The position numbers were made by a program, and so were the translations under genes. Below are positions 43,876 through 53,392 of a stretch of DNA of 53,442 nt, one piece after another. The stretch's first letter is position 1. The number at the start of each line of letters is the position of its first letter. Source of the stretch: Roseovarius sp. (lineage in GTDB: Bacteria; Pseudomonadota; Alphaproteobacteria; Rhodobacterales; Rhodobacteraceae); the NCBI GenBank assembly GCA_026709325.1, contig JAPOTF010000056.1:1-53442 (forward strand), in the 5' to 3' direction. A model generated the notes under the pieces. That model worked only from the letters and a program-made list of their open reading frames with translations, did no database searches and was not told the DNA's origin.

Positions 43876-45405
43876 GTTCCTGCTCTGGTTTTGCGTAATG
43901 CTTGCCTCTGTTCGCAAGAGTGCGATGACGAACGAAACCGCCCTTGATATCGCTTCCTTGACGGTTATCGCGCTGTCCAGACAACCGTCAGTCGGGATCT
44001 GCCGTGAATGGTAGTCTCGACGAAGTGCGCGGAAAAATTGATCATCCTCAAAGCCGTCGATTGCCAATCTTGGCGCTCTAAGCGCTCGAGAAAGAACTTC
44101 TCCTCCCATGGTTCCGATGGTGGAGCAGCGTTCGGCAGCATGTAAATACGAAACACCGGCGCCGGGCAAAACACCATATGTTCGCGCATTCAGCAAGGCG
44201 CGGGCGATGCGCTCCGCGACTGGTATGCTTTGTTCTTGGCCGTTCAAGCCGAACTTTCCGATATGCATTTCAGCGATAGAGCCTGTTAAGCGAGCCAAAC
44301 GAAGTTCCGCTCGCTCTCTGTCAAGGCTCAGATACTTGTTCTTCGCGATTTCCTGCCGAATTTCCGCGAGGCGCGCATTCAAGAGATCGCCGTCTGGAGC
44401 AGCGCCCCAAAAGACACATCGATTCGCAAAGACTTCCACTCGGGAAAGGCGACCAAGCATGTCTGGCCGCAGACTATCCAGGCTCTGGCCGAGAGTATCG
44501 GAAACTATCGCGCCACCCGATACCACTTGAATGTCTCCAAGAATATCGAGTGCCCTGAAGCTTACGTCAGGGATCGCAATCGCGGTCGCTTTAAGGCCGG
44601 CATCGCGAATGTTAAGCGCCAGCGCCGCGAGAGCGGAACCCTCGATGTTTCTGCAGAAAATGACGATGGATTTGTCCTTTTTGGCAAACCCCTCCAATAT
44701 CGGGACAAGTTTGCCAAACTCCGAAATCCGAATGTCCGCCAAAAGCACAAATGGGGCGATGAAATCGTCTGAAAGGCCGCCTCGCTGGCAGGAAAACAAC
44801 TCGAAGGCATGTCCAGCCGGCAAACTCATTCCCTTTGAAATCTCAACATGAATGCCGCGACGTGATTCGCCTTTTACGACGATGTGCCCACTGCCACCAA
44901 GTTGAGCATCTACATGCGCGATCTGTTCAGCCAACGAAAATTGGCTCTTGGACGCACCTTTCGCTACGCAGTGCCTGTCCGTGTCCGGCTCATATGAAAC
45001 GGCCTTTTTGTCCAACTCTTCAAGCGCAATGCCTGCAGCCTCTTCAAGCTGCTTTGAAAGCCGCTCGATCGAAACGCCGTGGCCCGAGACCAAAAGCGAC
45101 TCCCGAAAGACAGCTTCCGCGATGAGCGCAAGTGATGAACATCCGTCTCCGATGTCGCGATTCATGTCAAACAGCACTTCTTTTAGCAATAAGCCCGACT
45201 GTGCCGACACTTTATGGTTTGCGATGACTTCCCGGGCGATCGAGTGTCCGTCCCGAAGCACCTCTGGAGCTGCTGGCGCTCCATGAATCATGACGCCACA
45301 TCCAGAAGGTCCATATGCAAGACGAATTGCTCTGCCGGTTTGAGCCAAGCCCTCCAGAAGCAGCTGGCGGGTTTCTCTTCCGTTAAGGCTCTGAGTATGC
45401 ATCAT
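43861..45405 (-). CDS. Divergent GroEL/Cpn60-like chaperonin paralogue
   Basis: A 514-residue protein recognisable as a chaperonin by its equatorial-domain blocks. These are RLAYGPSGCGVMIHG (residues 28-42, cf. GPKGRNVV), LRDGHSIAREV with the D52 equivalent, GDGCSSLALIAEAV with Asp87, LPGAGVSYLHAAE (cf. PGGGVAL), and DSAITVKEAISRAVSFVIAL at the C-terminus. The catalytic Asp398 position reads Arg in AERIARALLNAR (ungapped count back from PGAG), so ATP hydrolysis is probably impaired. The GGM tail is absent, and there is no groES nearby. Upstream lies TGATATATCA (45468). It is not the housekeeping GroEL. The ATG is doubled (45405/45402) without a clear ribosome binding site. The last five codons lie in a MITE. 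Confidence 0.82.
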   Translation of the reverse strand: MMHTQSLNGRETRQLLLEGLAQTGRAIRLAYGPSGCGVMIHGAPAAPEVLRDGHSIAREVIANHKVSAQSGLLLKEVLFDMNRDIGDGCSSLALIAEAVFRESLLVSGHGVSIERLSKQLEEAAGIALEELDKKAVSYEPDTDRHCVAKGASKSQFSLAEQIAHVDAQLGGSGHIVVKGESRRGIHVEISKGMSLPAGHAFELFSCQRGGLSDDFIAPFVLLADIRISEFGKLVPILEGFAKKDKSIVIFCRNIEGSALAALALNIRDAGLKATAIAIPDVSFRALDILGDIQVVSGGAIVSDTLGQSLDSLRPDMLGRLSRVEVFANRCVFWGAAPDGDLLNARLAEIRQEIAKNKYLSLDRERAELRLARLTGSIAEMHIGKFGLNGQEQSIPVAERIARALLNARTYGVLPGAGVSYLHAAERCSTIGTMGGEVLSRALRAPRLAIDGFEDDQFFRALRRDYHSRQIPTDGCLDSAITVKEAISRAVSFVIALLRTEASITQNQSRNGNFR

Positions 45406-45467
45406 GTCGCTAGGTTCGCTTGATCTCGCGCATTTGGAAATGGGCCCAAACTTGCCAAGGTTGCATT

Positions 45468-45477
45468 TGATATATCA
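45468..45477. promoter_or_regulatory. Palindromic operator upstream of the GroEL-like gene
   Basis: TGATATATCA, a perfect 10-base palindrome 63 bases before the GroEL-like ATG and identical to the core upstream of the aminotransferase. It suggests shared control of both transcription units, probably by the GntR protein at 37313-37963. Confidence 0.5.
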
Positions 45478-45482
45478 TATAC

Positions 45483-46037
45483 CTTCATTTGATTTTCGAA
45501 TCAACGGCGATTCGCCGAAACGTCTGGGACGCCATTTGGCTGAGGTCTATTTTTGGGCGCATTGAGATCGAAGTTCACTTGCAGCCTGGAAACGAAAGGC
45601 AGGCGGCGAATCTGGATAGATCGACAATGTGTCCAGTGCGCATGCAGTTGCCAAAGATGATGAGGCAAATGTCTCGGAAGAATTATCGCATAGCCGTCCG
45701 GGTGACGGGATGTGAAGCTGATCTTCCCTCAAATCCGGAGACGGGGACTTGAGCGAACCCTGAACAGTGTCGGCCCCGACGAGGGATGTTCCGGGCCAAG
45801 CGAAAACGCCTTTACCGGCCTGAACGCCGCGCCTCTTATCGCCGGTGGCCCGATGCCGTTGCCGGGTTTCCCCATCTTGGGCACGATCATGACGGATTTC
45901 GCTCTTAACTTGGGATGGTAATGCGGAAGCGATTACCCTGTGAAAAAGCGCTTTGCAATTCCCGAAAACGCGTTTATATGCACCTTTTCATCAGGGGCTG
46001 CAGCCTTGGAGGAGCCCCGCGAAACATGGAGTAGATT
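45483..46037. other. Intergenic region with the rplY promoter and leader hairpin
   Basis: About 550 bases between the divergent GroEL-like and rplY genes without a recognised gene. A plausible rplY promoter is TTGCAA (45953-45958), a 16-base spacer and TATATG (45975-45980). In the leader, GGGGCT (45994-45999) can pair with AGCCCC (46013-46018), and GGCTGCAGCC is a palindrome there. Two short + frames at 45489-45921 show no family features. Confidence 0.4.
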
Positions 46038-46682
46038 ATGGCTGGAGAAATTCCTGATCTTCATGCCCGGGAACGCAAGGGGACGGGCAAGGGCGCCGCT
46101 CGGGCAACACGCCGCGCAGGCATGGTTCCGGGTATAGTGTTTGGTGGCGAAAAAGAACCGCTACCCATTCAGATTCCCTTTAACGAGCTTTTGAAAAAGC
46201 TCAAGGCCGGGCGATTCAAGTCGACGCTCTTCAACCTCAAGGTTGATGGACATGATGATGTAAGGGTCATTTGCCGAGATGTTCAGCGCGATGTCGTCAG
46301 GGACTTGCCAACGCATCTCGACCTTATGCGCCTGCGTCGCAGCACAAGAATAAACCTTTTTGTGAATGTCGAATTCATTGGCGAGGAAGAATGCATAGCT
46401 TTGCGTAGAGGTGGACTGCTTACCGTGGTCCGTTCCGAGGTGGAACTGATCGTGACGGCAGGCGACATTCCGGAAAAGATAATTGTGGATCTGTCGGGTC
46501 GAGACATTGGAGATACAATTACAATCAGCGAGATCAACCTGCCCGAAGGTGCAAAACCAACAATTGATCGCGACTTTGTGATTGCGAATCTTTCGGCTCC
46601 ATCCGCGCTCAAATCAACTGATGATGACGCTGCCGAAGCCGAGGGAGAAGACGATTCCGTCGACGATGGTTCGGAAGACTGA
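46038..46682 (+). CDS. rplY: 50S ribosomal protein L25 (CTC/TL5 type)
   Basis: A 214-residue 5S-rRNA-binding ribosomal protein of the long Ctc type. The N-terminal L25 domain has [30 protein letters not shown], then [19 protein letters not shown] and [20 protein letters not shown]. The C-terminal TL5 beta domain follows ([31 protein letters not shown]). It ends in an acidic tail ([15 protein letters not shown]), common in alphaproteobacterial L25. It is followed by pth, the usual gene order. Confidence 0.93.
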   Translation: MAGEIPDLHARERKGTGKGAARATRRAGMVPGIVFGGEKEPLPIQIPFNELLKKLKAGRFKSTLFNLKVDGHDDVRVICRDVQRDVVRDLPTHLDLMRLRRSTRINLFVNVEFIGEEECIALRRGGLLTVVRSEVELIVTAGDIPEKIIVDLSGRDIGDTITISEINLPEGAKPTIDRDFVIANLSAPSALKSTDDDAAEAEGEDDSVDDGSED

Positions 46683-46899
46683 CAAACTATAAAATTCAAA
46701 ACGGTCTTTCATGACCACCTGTTTGCAGCGCAACGTAAAATGCCGATCTTGTGCGGTCCGCATCTGACATGCGTCAATGAGGATTCCGGATATTGCGTCG
46801 TTGAAAAAGATGATGCGAAAGGTCATCGGGCAGTAGACGTTGCGATTTTGGTCATTGAGTCCAAATCATTTCCAGCCGGTATCATGTTAGGGGATTGAC

Positions 46900-47568
46900 A
46901 TGCATCTTTTTGTTGGTCTGGGCAATCCGGGCGGAAAATACTCAAAAAATCGCCATAATGCTGGATACATGGCGGTTGAGGCCATTGCCGAAAACAATGG
47001 TTTTGGTCCATGGAAGCGGAAATTCAAGGGCGTTGTTTCAGAAGGCCGACTTGGAAACGGGAAGGTGATGCTGCTTAAACCAGAGACTTATATGAACGAT
47101 TCCGGGCAATCTGCGGGCGAGGCGGCACGCTATTACAAGCTGTCAAATGAGAATGTGGTGGTTTTTCACGATGAAATCGACCTTGCTCCCGGAAAATTGC
47201 GAATTAAGAGAGGTGGCGGTCATGCGGGGCACAACGGACTGCGTTCTCTGGATGCGCATATCGGGGCGAACTACATGAGAATCCGCATCGGAGTGGGTCG
47301 TCCGGGAGAAAAAAAACTTGTGCGTCAATATGTTTTAAAGGATTTTTCAAATGCGGATCATGAATGGCTGGATGACTTGCTGCTGGGCATCTCAAATGGC
47401 GCCGGCAATCTGGTGGAGGGACGTGAAGATCGGTTTCGGAATGCGATTTCTAGCGGCAGGGTTTTGCAGCCAAAACCCGCGACGGGAAAAGGCGGAAACA
47501 CTGCCGGGGAAACGGGATCGGAAGAAAATCTTAACGCCATTCAGAAGCTTATTCGCAAATACCTTTGA
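46900..47568 (+). CDS. pth: Peptidyl-tRNA hydrolase
   Basis: A 222-residue Pth that recycles tRNA from peptidyl-tRNA dropped by ribosomes. The catalytic Asn9 and His19 are in FVGLGNPGGKYSKNRHNAGY. YMNDSGQSAGEAA, FHDEIDLAPGKLRIKRGGG and HAGHNGLRSLDAHIGANYMR carry the remaining active-site residues. A C-terminal extension of about 30 residues (KPATGKGGNTAGETGSEEN) is variable. It follows rplY after about 220 bases with no gene in between. Confidence 0.95.
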   Translation: MHLFVGLGNPGGKYSKNRHNAGYMAVEAIAENNGFGPWKRKFKGVVSEGRLGNGKVMLLKPETYMNDSGQSAGEAARYYKLSNENVVVFHDEIDLAPGKLRIKRGGGHAGHNGLRSLDAHIGANYMRIRIGVGRPGEKKLVRQYVLKDFSNADHEWLDDLLLGISNGAGNLVEGREDRFRNAISSGRVLQPKPATGKGGNTAGETGSEENLNAIQKLIRKYL

Positions 47569-47648
47569 CTATAGGGCATGCCGACCGCGACTTTCTCCTG
47601 TAATTCGCATTTCGCATCTGTTTCCGGGCGGATTTGGATATTGCCAAA

Positions 47649-48089
47649 ATGAAATTCATGGACAATCATATTGTTTGGACATTTGAGCAAATATGCAAAG
47701 AAATCGGGGTGGCAATATTGAAAAAGGATGTCAGCGTTAATGTGCTCGGCGGCAAACTGGAACCGTGTTCAACTGATCCAATTACCGGCTTTTTTCGTGA
47801 CGGGCATTGCAACACCTGTGACGAGGACCGGGGAAGTCATACCGTCTGTGTCGAAGTGACGGCTGAATTTCTGGCCTATTCGAAATATCTTGGGAACGAC
47901 TTGAGCACGCCAAGGCCGGAATACATGTTTCCGGGATTAAAGCCCAGCGATCATTGGTGTCTTTGCGCATTGAGATTTTTGCAGGCGCATGATGAAAGAT
48001 GCGCACCGCGCGTAAGGCTTGAATCAACGCATCGACGAGCGCTGGAAGTCGTTTCACTCGAGCTGCTGGAGAAATACAGCCAAAATTAA
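47649..48089 (+). CDS. DUF2237 family protein
   Basis: About 146 residues. The DUF2237 core is clear: NVLGGKLEPCSTDPITGFFR, DGHCNTCDEDRGSHTVCVEV, FLAYSKYLGNDLSTPRPEYM, then FPGLKPSDHWCLCALRF and LESTHRRALEVVSLELLEKY. Several conserved cysteines (C in EPCS, GHCNTC, HTVC, WCLC) suggest metal binding or redox, but the function is unknown. The start is unsure (47649 or 47658), and neither has a strong ribosome binding site. It lies next to pth, as in related genomes. Confidence 0.82.
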   Translation: MKFMDNHIVWTFEQICKEIGVAILKKDVSVNVLGGKLEPCSTDPITGFFRDGHCNTCDEDRGSHTVCVEVTAEFLAYSKYLGNDLSTPRPEYMFPGLKPSDHWCLCALRFLQAHDERCAPRVRLESTHRRALEVVSLELLEKYSQN

Positions 48090-48220
48090 AACGGCATAAT
48101 GCGCAAAGCGGCTTTGGAGCGCGCGCAATGCCGGAACGCGCGTAACGTCACCGGGAAAACTCGGCAATGCAGCCGATTGCGGGAAAATTTGCCGAATATG
48201 GGTGTTCCCGGTGCCCGAGC

Positions 48221-49384
48221 CTACAGCCAGTTGTCCGAGAAGTTTCCGGGAACAAGAAGAATGTCGCGATCAAGCTTGTTGACATCTCGCCTTCCGCAAA
48301 GCGCCATGGACATGTCAAGTTCCCTGTGAATTATTTCAAGAGCCTTCGTTACACCCTGTTCGCCCATTGCGCCAAGACCATATACATATGCGCGCCCGAT
48401 ATAGGTTCCCCGGGCACCCAGTGCCAAAGCCTTTATGACATCCTGTCCGGTGCGAATTCCGCTATCAATGTGAACCTCGATCTTGTCCCCGACAGCATCA
48501 ATAATTGAAGGAAGAGAACGTATGGCGCTAAGAGCCCCGTCCAGCTGTCTGCCACCATGGTTGGACACGACAATGGCGTCGGCGCCGCAGTCCATCGCCT
48601 TTATGGCGTCGCGAGGATCCAAAATGCCCTTGATGATGAATGGGCCATCCCACATGTTTCTGAATTGACGAATGCGGTCCCAGTCAAGTGTTTGATCAAA
48701 TGCCTGGGCAGTCCAGGTGGTAAGCGATGACGGGTTGTCAACTCCCTTTGCATGCCCCACGATATTGCCAAAAAACCGCCGTCGGGTTCCGAGCATGCCC
48801 AGGCCCCAGCGAACCTTGGTCATCATGTTGGAAATTGAACCAAAAGTCAGTTTTGGTGGAGCGCTTAGGCCGTTTTTTACGTCTTTATGCCGCTGGCCCA
48901 GTATCTGAAGATCAACCGTAATCACAATCGCGGAACATTTGGCGGCTTTGGCCCGATCAAAAAGCCTCTTCATGAAATCGTCATCATTAAGCGTGTAAAC
49001 CTGAAACCAGAAAGGCCTGGTGGTATGCTCCGCAACATCTTCAATTGAGCAGATTGACATTGTGGACAACGTATACGGCACCCCGAATTTTTCCGCGGCC
49101 CGTGCGGCCTTAATCTCTCCATCGGCGCATTGCATGCCGGTCAGTCCCACAGGTGCCAGCGCAACTGGCATTGAAACATCATGACCGGCCATCCTGGATG
49201 CCGTGGTTCTTCCGGACATGTCGACCGCGACTCTCTGGCGAAGGTGAAGCTTGCTGAAATCGGATGTGTTTTCCCTGAATGTCTGTTCCGTCCAGCTTCC
49301 GCTTTCAGTGTAATCGTAAAACATTCTGGGAGTGCGCCGTTGATACAGTCGGCGGAGATCTTCAACACATGTTATGACGGACAT
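48221..49384 (-). CDS. lldD: FMN-dependent alpha-hydroxy-acid dehydrogenase (LldD-like)
   Basis: A 387-residue member of the glycolate oxidase/L-lactate dehydrogenase family. It begins CVEDLRRLYQRRTPRMFYDY. The FMN and substrate residues are in APVGLTGMQCADGEIKAARA, TLSTMSICSIEDVAEHT, VITVDLQILGQRHKDVKNGL and, with the catalytic His, VSNHGGRQLDGALSAI. HIDSGIRTGQDVIKALALGA and YIGRAYVYGLGAMGEQGV bind the phosphate. It oxidises L-lactate or a related 2-hydroxy acid, passing electrons to the respiratory chain. It lies 65 bases after trpA in the same direction. Exact substrate is not certain. Confidence 0.88.
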   Translation of the reverse strand: MSVITCVEDLRRLYQRRTPRMFYDYTESGSWTEQTFRENTSDFSKLHLRQRVAVDMSGRTTASRMAGHDVSMPVALAPVGLTGMQCADGEIKAARAAEKFGVPYTLSTMSICSIEDVAEHTTRPFWFQVYTLNDDDFMKRLFDRAKAAKCSAIVITVDLQILGQRHKDVKNGLSAPPKLTFGSISNMMTKVRWGLGMLGTRRRFFGNIVGHAKGVDNPSSLTTWTAQAFDQTLDWDRIRQFRNMWDGPFIIKGILDPRDAIKAMDCGADAIVVSNHGGRQLDGALSAIRSLPSIIDAVGDKIEVHIDSGIRTGQDVIKALALGARGTYIGRAYVYGLGAMGEQGVTKALEIIHRELDMSMALCGRRDVNKLDRDILLVPGNFSDNWL

Positions 49385-49449
49385 ACGGATTCCCTTGCGT
49401 TGTTGTATGGCCAGTTTGCCAAAACGGGCGCAAACCGCAATGCCGGAAC

Positions 49450-50241
49450 TCAGGCCGAATGCGCGCCTTCGGCCAGCCCGCCAATGAATTTAAGCACCTG
49501 CTCCGGAGTTTCACCGTTCCCCAATTTTGCGACAATGGCGGATCCCACAACGCAGCCATCGGCCACATTTGCGATTTCTCTTGCCAATTCAGGAGTGCGT
49601 ATGCCGAAACCCACAACCACCGGCAATGCAGTCGATTCCCTGATTCGTGCAATCTGCGGGCGAACGTTGCCGACCTCAGCCGCTCCGGCGCCGGTAATTC
49701 CGGTTATGGATACATAGTATATGAAACCGCTAGTGTTGGTTAAAACCTTCGGAAGCCGCTTTTCATCTGTTGTTGGCGTGGCGAGCCGGATAAAATCCAG
49801 TCCCGCCCGTTGGGCGGGAATGCAGAGTTCCTCGTCTTCTTCAGGAGGCAGATCGACCACAATGAGTCCATCAACTCCGGAGGATTTTGCATCGGAAAGA
49901 AACTTCTGAACCCCGCGGTTGCAAATTGGATTGTAGTATCCCATCATCACAATTGGCGTGGTGTTGTCGGATTTGCGAAATTCCGCCGCCATGTCAAGAG
50001 TGCGCTGAAGAGTCATGCCCTGCGCGAGAGCGCGTTGACCCGCCAGCTGAATTGTCGGCCCGTCAGCCATTGGATCAGTAAACGGCACGCCAAGTTCGAT
50101 AATGTCGACACCGGCATTCGGCAATCCCTGCATTAACTCAAGCGACGTGTCGTAGTCCGGATCTCCTGCCATTATATAGGCGACAAACGCCTTTTTGCCG
50201 GCATTTCCAAGTTTCGAAAATTTTGATTCTATTCGTGTCAT
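49450..50241 (-). CDS. trpA: Tryptophan synthase alpha subunit
   Basis: A 263-residue TIM-barrel enzyme that cleaves indole-3-glycerol phosphate to indole and glyceraldehyde-3-phosphate. The catalytic Glu ([11 protein letters not shown]) and Asp ([12 protein letters not shown]) are both present. [33 protein letters not shown] and [12 protein letters not shown] are standard blocks. trpB is not next to it in this window, a separation seen in several alphaproteobacteria. It is divergent from ychF across about 150 bases. Confidence 0.94.
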   Translation of the reverse strand: MTRIESKFSKLGNAGKKAFVAYIMAGDPDYDTSLELMQGLPNAGVDIIELGVPFTDPMADGPTIQLAGQRALAQGMTLQRTLDMAAEFRKSDNTTPIVMMGYYNPICNRGVQKFLSDAKSSGVDGLIVVDLPPEEDEELCIPAQRAGLDFIRLATPTTDEKRLPKVLTNTSGFIYYVSITGITGAGAAEVGNVRPQIARIRESTALPVVVGFGIRTPELAREIANVADGCVVGSAIVAKLGNGETPEQVLKFIGGLAEGAHSA

Positions 50242-50392
50242 AACTGTCCTTTGCGTTGCTCATGCGGAATAATCAATGGCATGTTTGAAATTCCCCGCGA
50301 TGCATGCGGATGTCAATAACGTTTCGGGAGTGGTTGCGGCATCGCATCAATCATAATAGATAAACCCCTTGCGGCAAATGGGAGAACCGGCA

Positions 50393-51490
50393 ATGGGTTT
50401 CAAGACGGGAATTGTTGGATTGCCGAATGTAGGCAAATCCACATTGTTCAACGCATTGACAAAGACGGCGTCGGCACAGGCCGCCAATTTTCCCTTCTGC
50501 ACCATTGAACCCAATGTGGGAGAGGTCGCGGTTCCAGACGGGAGGCTGGACAGGCTGGCGGAAATCGCCTCGTCTGCAAAAAAAATTCCGGCCAGAATGA
50601 CGTTTGTCGATATCGCTGGACTGGTGAGGGGCGCAAGCAAGGGCGAGGGGCTGGGCAATCAGTTTCTGGCCAACATAAGGGAGGTTGACGCGATTGCGCA
50701 TGTTTTGCGCTGCTTTGATGATTGCGATGTCACCCATGTGGACGGACGGATTGATCCCGTTGCAGATGCCGAGGTGGTTGAGATGGAACTAATGCTGGCT
50801 GATTTGGATTCCATTGGAAGGCGCCGCTCCGGACTGGTGCGGAAAATCAGGGGCAATGACAAGGAGGCGCGGCAGCAGGATCGACTGCTGGCGGCGGCGG
50901 AAAACATTTTGATGGATGGCGGGCCTGCCAGAAATCTTGAAATTGGCGTGGAGGATTTGAAGGCTTGGAAAAATCTCCAACTGCTTACCGCGAAGCCCGT
51001 TTTGTATGTCTGCAATGTTGATGAAAGCTACGCTGCTGGAGGGAGCGAATATTCATCCATGGTGGAGGAAATGGCCGCCGAGAAAGGTTCCGCCAGCGTG
51101 GTAATTTCCGCAGGAATAGAAGATGAAATCAGCCAGTTGGCCGAGGATGAAACGGAAATGTTTCTGGAAGAAATGGGCCTGGATGAGGCGGGCCTCGACA
51201 GACTGATAAAGGCGGGATATGGTCTGCTGCAATTGGAGACCTTTTTTACCGCGGGTCCAAAGGAGGCGCGCGCATGGACAATCCGAAAGAACACATTGGC
51301 TCCTCAGGCGGCAGGTGCAATTCACCGGGATTTTGAAAAGGGCTTTATTCGGGCTGAAACGGTTTCATATGATGACTATGTAGCCTGCAAAGGGGAATCG
51401 GGTGCCAGAGATGCGGGAAAATTGCGGGCGGAAGGCAAAAGCTATGTCGTTAAGGACGGAGATGTGATGCACTTCCTGTTTAATGTTTAA
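50393..51490 (+). CDS. ychF: Redox-regulated ATPase/GTPase YchF
   Basis: A 365-residue Obg-family P-loop protein that prefers ATP. It has G1 GLPNVGKSTLFNALT, switch/G3 DIAGLVRGASKGEGLGNQFL, the G4-like NVDE in LYVCNVDESYAAGG, the coiled-coil helical domain in the middle and a C-terminal TGS domain (ARAWTIRKNTLAPQAAGAIH, then KGESGARDAGKLRAEGKSYV). The start at 50393 (MGFKTGI) is set by GGGAG 9 bases upstream. Length is normal. Confidence 0.95.
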   Translation: MGFKTGIVGLPNVGKSTLFNALTKTASAQAANFPFCTIEPNVGEVAVPDGRLDRLAEIASSAKKIPARMTFVDIAGLVRGASKGEGLGNQFLANIREVDAIAHVLRCFDDCDVTHVDGRIDPVADAEVVEMELMLADLDSIGRRRSGLVRKIRGNDKEARQQDRLLAAAENILMDGGPARNLEIGVEDLKAWKNLQLLTAKPVLYVCNVDESYAAGGSEYSSMVEEMAAEKGSASVVISAGIEDEISQLAEDETEMFLEEMGLDEAGLDRLIKAGYGLLQLETFFTAGPKEARAWTIRKNTLAPQAAGAIHRDFEKGFIRAETVSYDDYVACKGESGARDAGKLRAEGKSYVVKDGDVMHFLFNV

Positions 51491-51749
51491 ATCGGAATGG
51501 CGGATTTCCAGCGCAAATTGCAAAATGGCGAAAAAATTAATCCTGCATTTAAGGTCAGGCATTGAGCTGACCTCGTGCCGTCGGCATGCAGTGATTATGC
51601 GGAGCCAGACATTTCACATGCTGCCGACAGATATTTTCGGCTTTGCTTGCCATAATGGATTATCCGGGCATAATGAAGCTGATAAAAGCAGGTGGCAATT
51701 TTTTCGGTATATCATGTTGCGAGAATAAATTCGCGGGGGAGGGGAATTC

Positions 51750-53159
51750 ATGACCAGTAACAAGAATGATTGCAAAGGGTCGAGGGAAACACCATTGCCG
51801 GAATATCTTCGGTCCGGAATTGAAGCGCGTTTGTTTCCAGTTCTTTCAACAACATCCAAAGAGGGAAGAACAACATCCATTGTGTTGGCATGTTTTGGAA
51901 AGATTGAAGAATTTAGCGCAAAACTGCTTTCATCCGTCGGAATGAAAATAGGAAAGCGCGCAACGGTTAAGGCGTGGACAGAGGTTGTCTTTAGCAAGCA
52001 GGCCACGGATATAAAAGACCGACCTGACGGACTGATTGCGATAACAATCGGAAAACGGCGATGGCGCGCGCTTGTTGAAACAAAAATTGGCAACAATGAC
52101 TTGGACCCCAACCAAATTGAGCGATATCGGATGCTCGCAAAGGAAAACGACATTGATTGCCTGATTACGATTTCAAATCATTTTGCCACATCGCCAAATA
52201 GTCACCCCCTTGAAGAAGTTCGCAAGAGTCGATCTAAAATCCCCGTTTTCCATTGGTCCTGGATGTATGTTCTCACCACAGCCGATCTTTTGCTGGAGTC
52301 TGGTGGCGTTGAAAATCCCGACCAGTGCATGCTGCTTAACGAACTCCGCAGATTTCTGACTCATGAGAGCGCAGGCGTAAAGGGATTTGACCGTTTCCCC
52401 AGAGAATGGACCGAACTAAACAGGCTGGTCTCAAATGGTGGCGCCATTTCGCCAAAGTCTGAAGATGCCAGGGCTGTCATCTCCGCCTGGCATCAGGAAA
52501 CAAGGGATCTGTCGCTTATATTAAGCAGAATGACATATGCGGGCGTCATCGAAAAACTGTCCAAGAAACACATCCACCAACTGGACAAGCGCCGGAAAGA
52601 CGAACTCGCCGCGCTTTGCGAAAATCAGCAATTGACCAGCTCGCTTTTTGTTCCCAATTCTGCTGCAAGCATAGATATTATCGCAGATTTGAGCCGCCGC
52701 TCAATTGATGTGGGAATGTCCCTTGAAGCTCCCAAAGACAGGGTCTCGACCAAAGCAAGAGTCAATTGGCTTCTAAGGCAGATCAAGAATGAGAATGTCG
52801 AAGGTTTGAACGTTCGTCTTTTATGGCCCAGAACCAGTGAAACAACGCAGCATTCGATTGCCGAGTTGAGAGAAGACATTAACATGGTAGCGGAAACCAT
52901 GCCTCACCTTGCCGTAAGGGAATTTCACCTTTTCCTGTCAGTGAGGCTGGGAGCCAAGTTCACGCAACAGATTAAATTTATATCGGAAATCGAAAGAATT
53001 GTTCCTGAATTTTATCGCAATTTTGGTCAAAATCTTACGGCCTGGAAACAGAAGCCTCCAAAAATAGGTTCTGACAGGCAAAGCGGCGAGGATGTTTCAA
53101 CTGAAGGGCTGTACGAGGAATCAAAACAATTTGCCGCCGAATCCAAAAGCGGTCACTGA
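51750..53159 (+). CDS. Hypothetical protein with PD-(D/E)XK nuclease-like core
   Basis: A 469-residue protein I cannot assign to a named family. The first third carries the pattern of a restriction-endonuclease-like fold: Glu78 in KAWTEVVF, Pro92-Asp93 in KDRPDGLIAI, then Glu110-Thr-Lys112 in RALVETKIGNNDLDP, and Gln122/Tyr126 in NQIERYRML. The predicted strand IGKRRWRALVETKIG fits the central beta-sheet carrying E-x-K. The rest is mostly helical with no membrane segments or repeats. GGGGAGGGGAATTC precedes the ATG. It stands alone at the window's right end, next to a 16-base inverted repeat, so a role in DNA processing or phage defence is possible but unproven. Confidence 0.7.
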   Translation: MTSNKNDCKGSRETPLPEYLRSGIEARLFPVLSTTSKEGRTTSIVLACFGKIEEFSAKLLSSVGMKIGKRATVKAWTEVVFSKQATDIKDRPDGLIAITIGKRRWRALVETKIGNNDLDPNQIERYRMLAKENDIDCLITISNHFATSPNSHPLEEVRKSRSKIPVFHWSWMYVLTTADLLLESGGVENPDQCMLLNELRRFLTHESAGVKGFDRFPREWTELNRLVSNGGAISPKSEDARAVISAWHQETRDLSLILSRMTYAGVIEKLSKKHIHQLDKRRKDELAALCENQQLTSSLFVPNSAASIDIIADLSRRSIDVGMSLEAPKDRVSTKARVNWLLRQIKNENVEGLNVRLLWPRTSETTQHSIAELREDINMVAETMPHLAVREFHLFLSVRLGAKFTQQIKFISEIERIVPEFYRNFGQNLTAWKQKPPKIGSDRQSGEDVSTEGLYEESKQFAAESKSGH

Positions 53160-53392
53160 AAGACCGCGCCTAACAAATCATGGTGAGTAGTTACCAGAAA
53201 ACTTTCAGATTTTGGCATAGGGTTCCCAAGAAGATAAAAATCTCAATGGAGTCGAGGCCGAAGCGCGCGGGTTGGTACGATGGATTTGTGATGGAGGTCA
53301 TCAGCGCGGCGAAAAAATCGCCAATAGGCCAAAGCTGTGCAAATCTAAAGTGACTGCGCTCGGACAATTCGAATGTTGTTGGCAAAAAGTCC

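Noticed and set aside
43676-43984. 102-codon minus frame between the GroEL-like and aminotransferase genes
   Set aside because: It lies across the MITE and the chaperonin end in the wrong frame, and it is not conserved in the other MITE copy because of indels.
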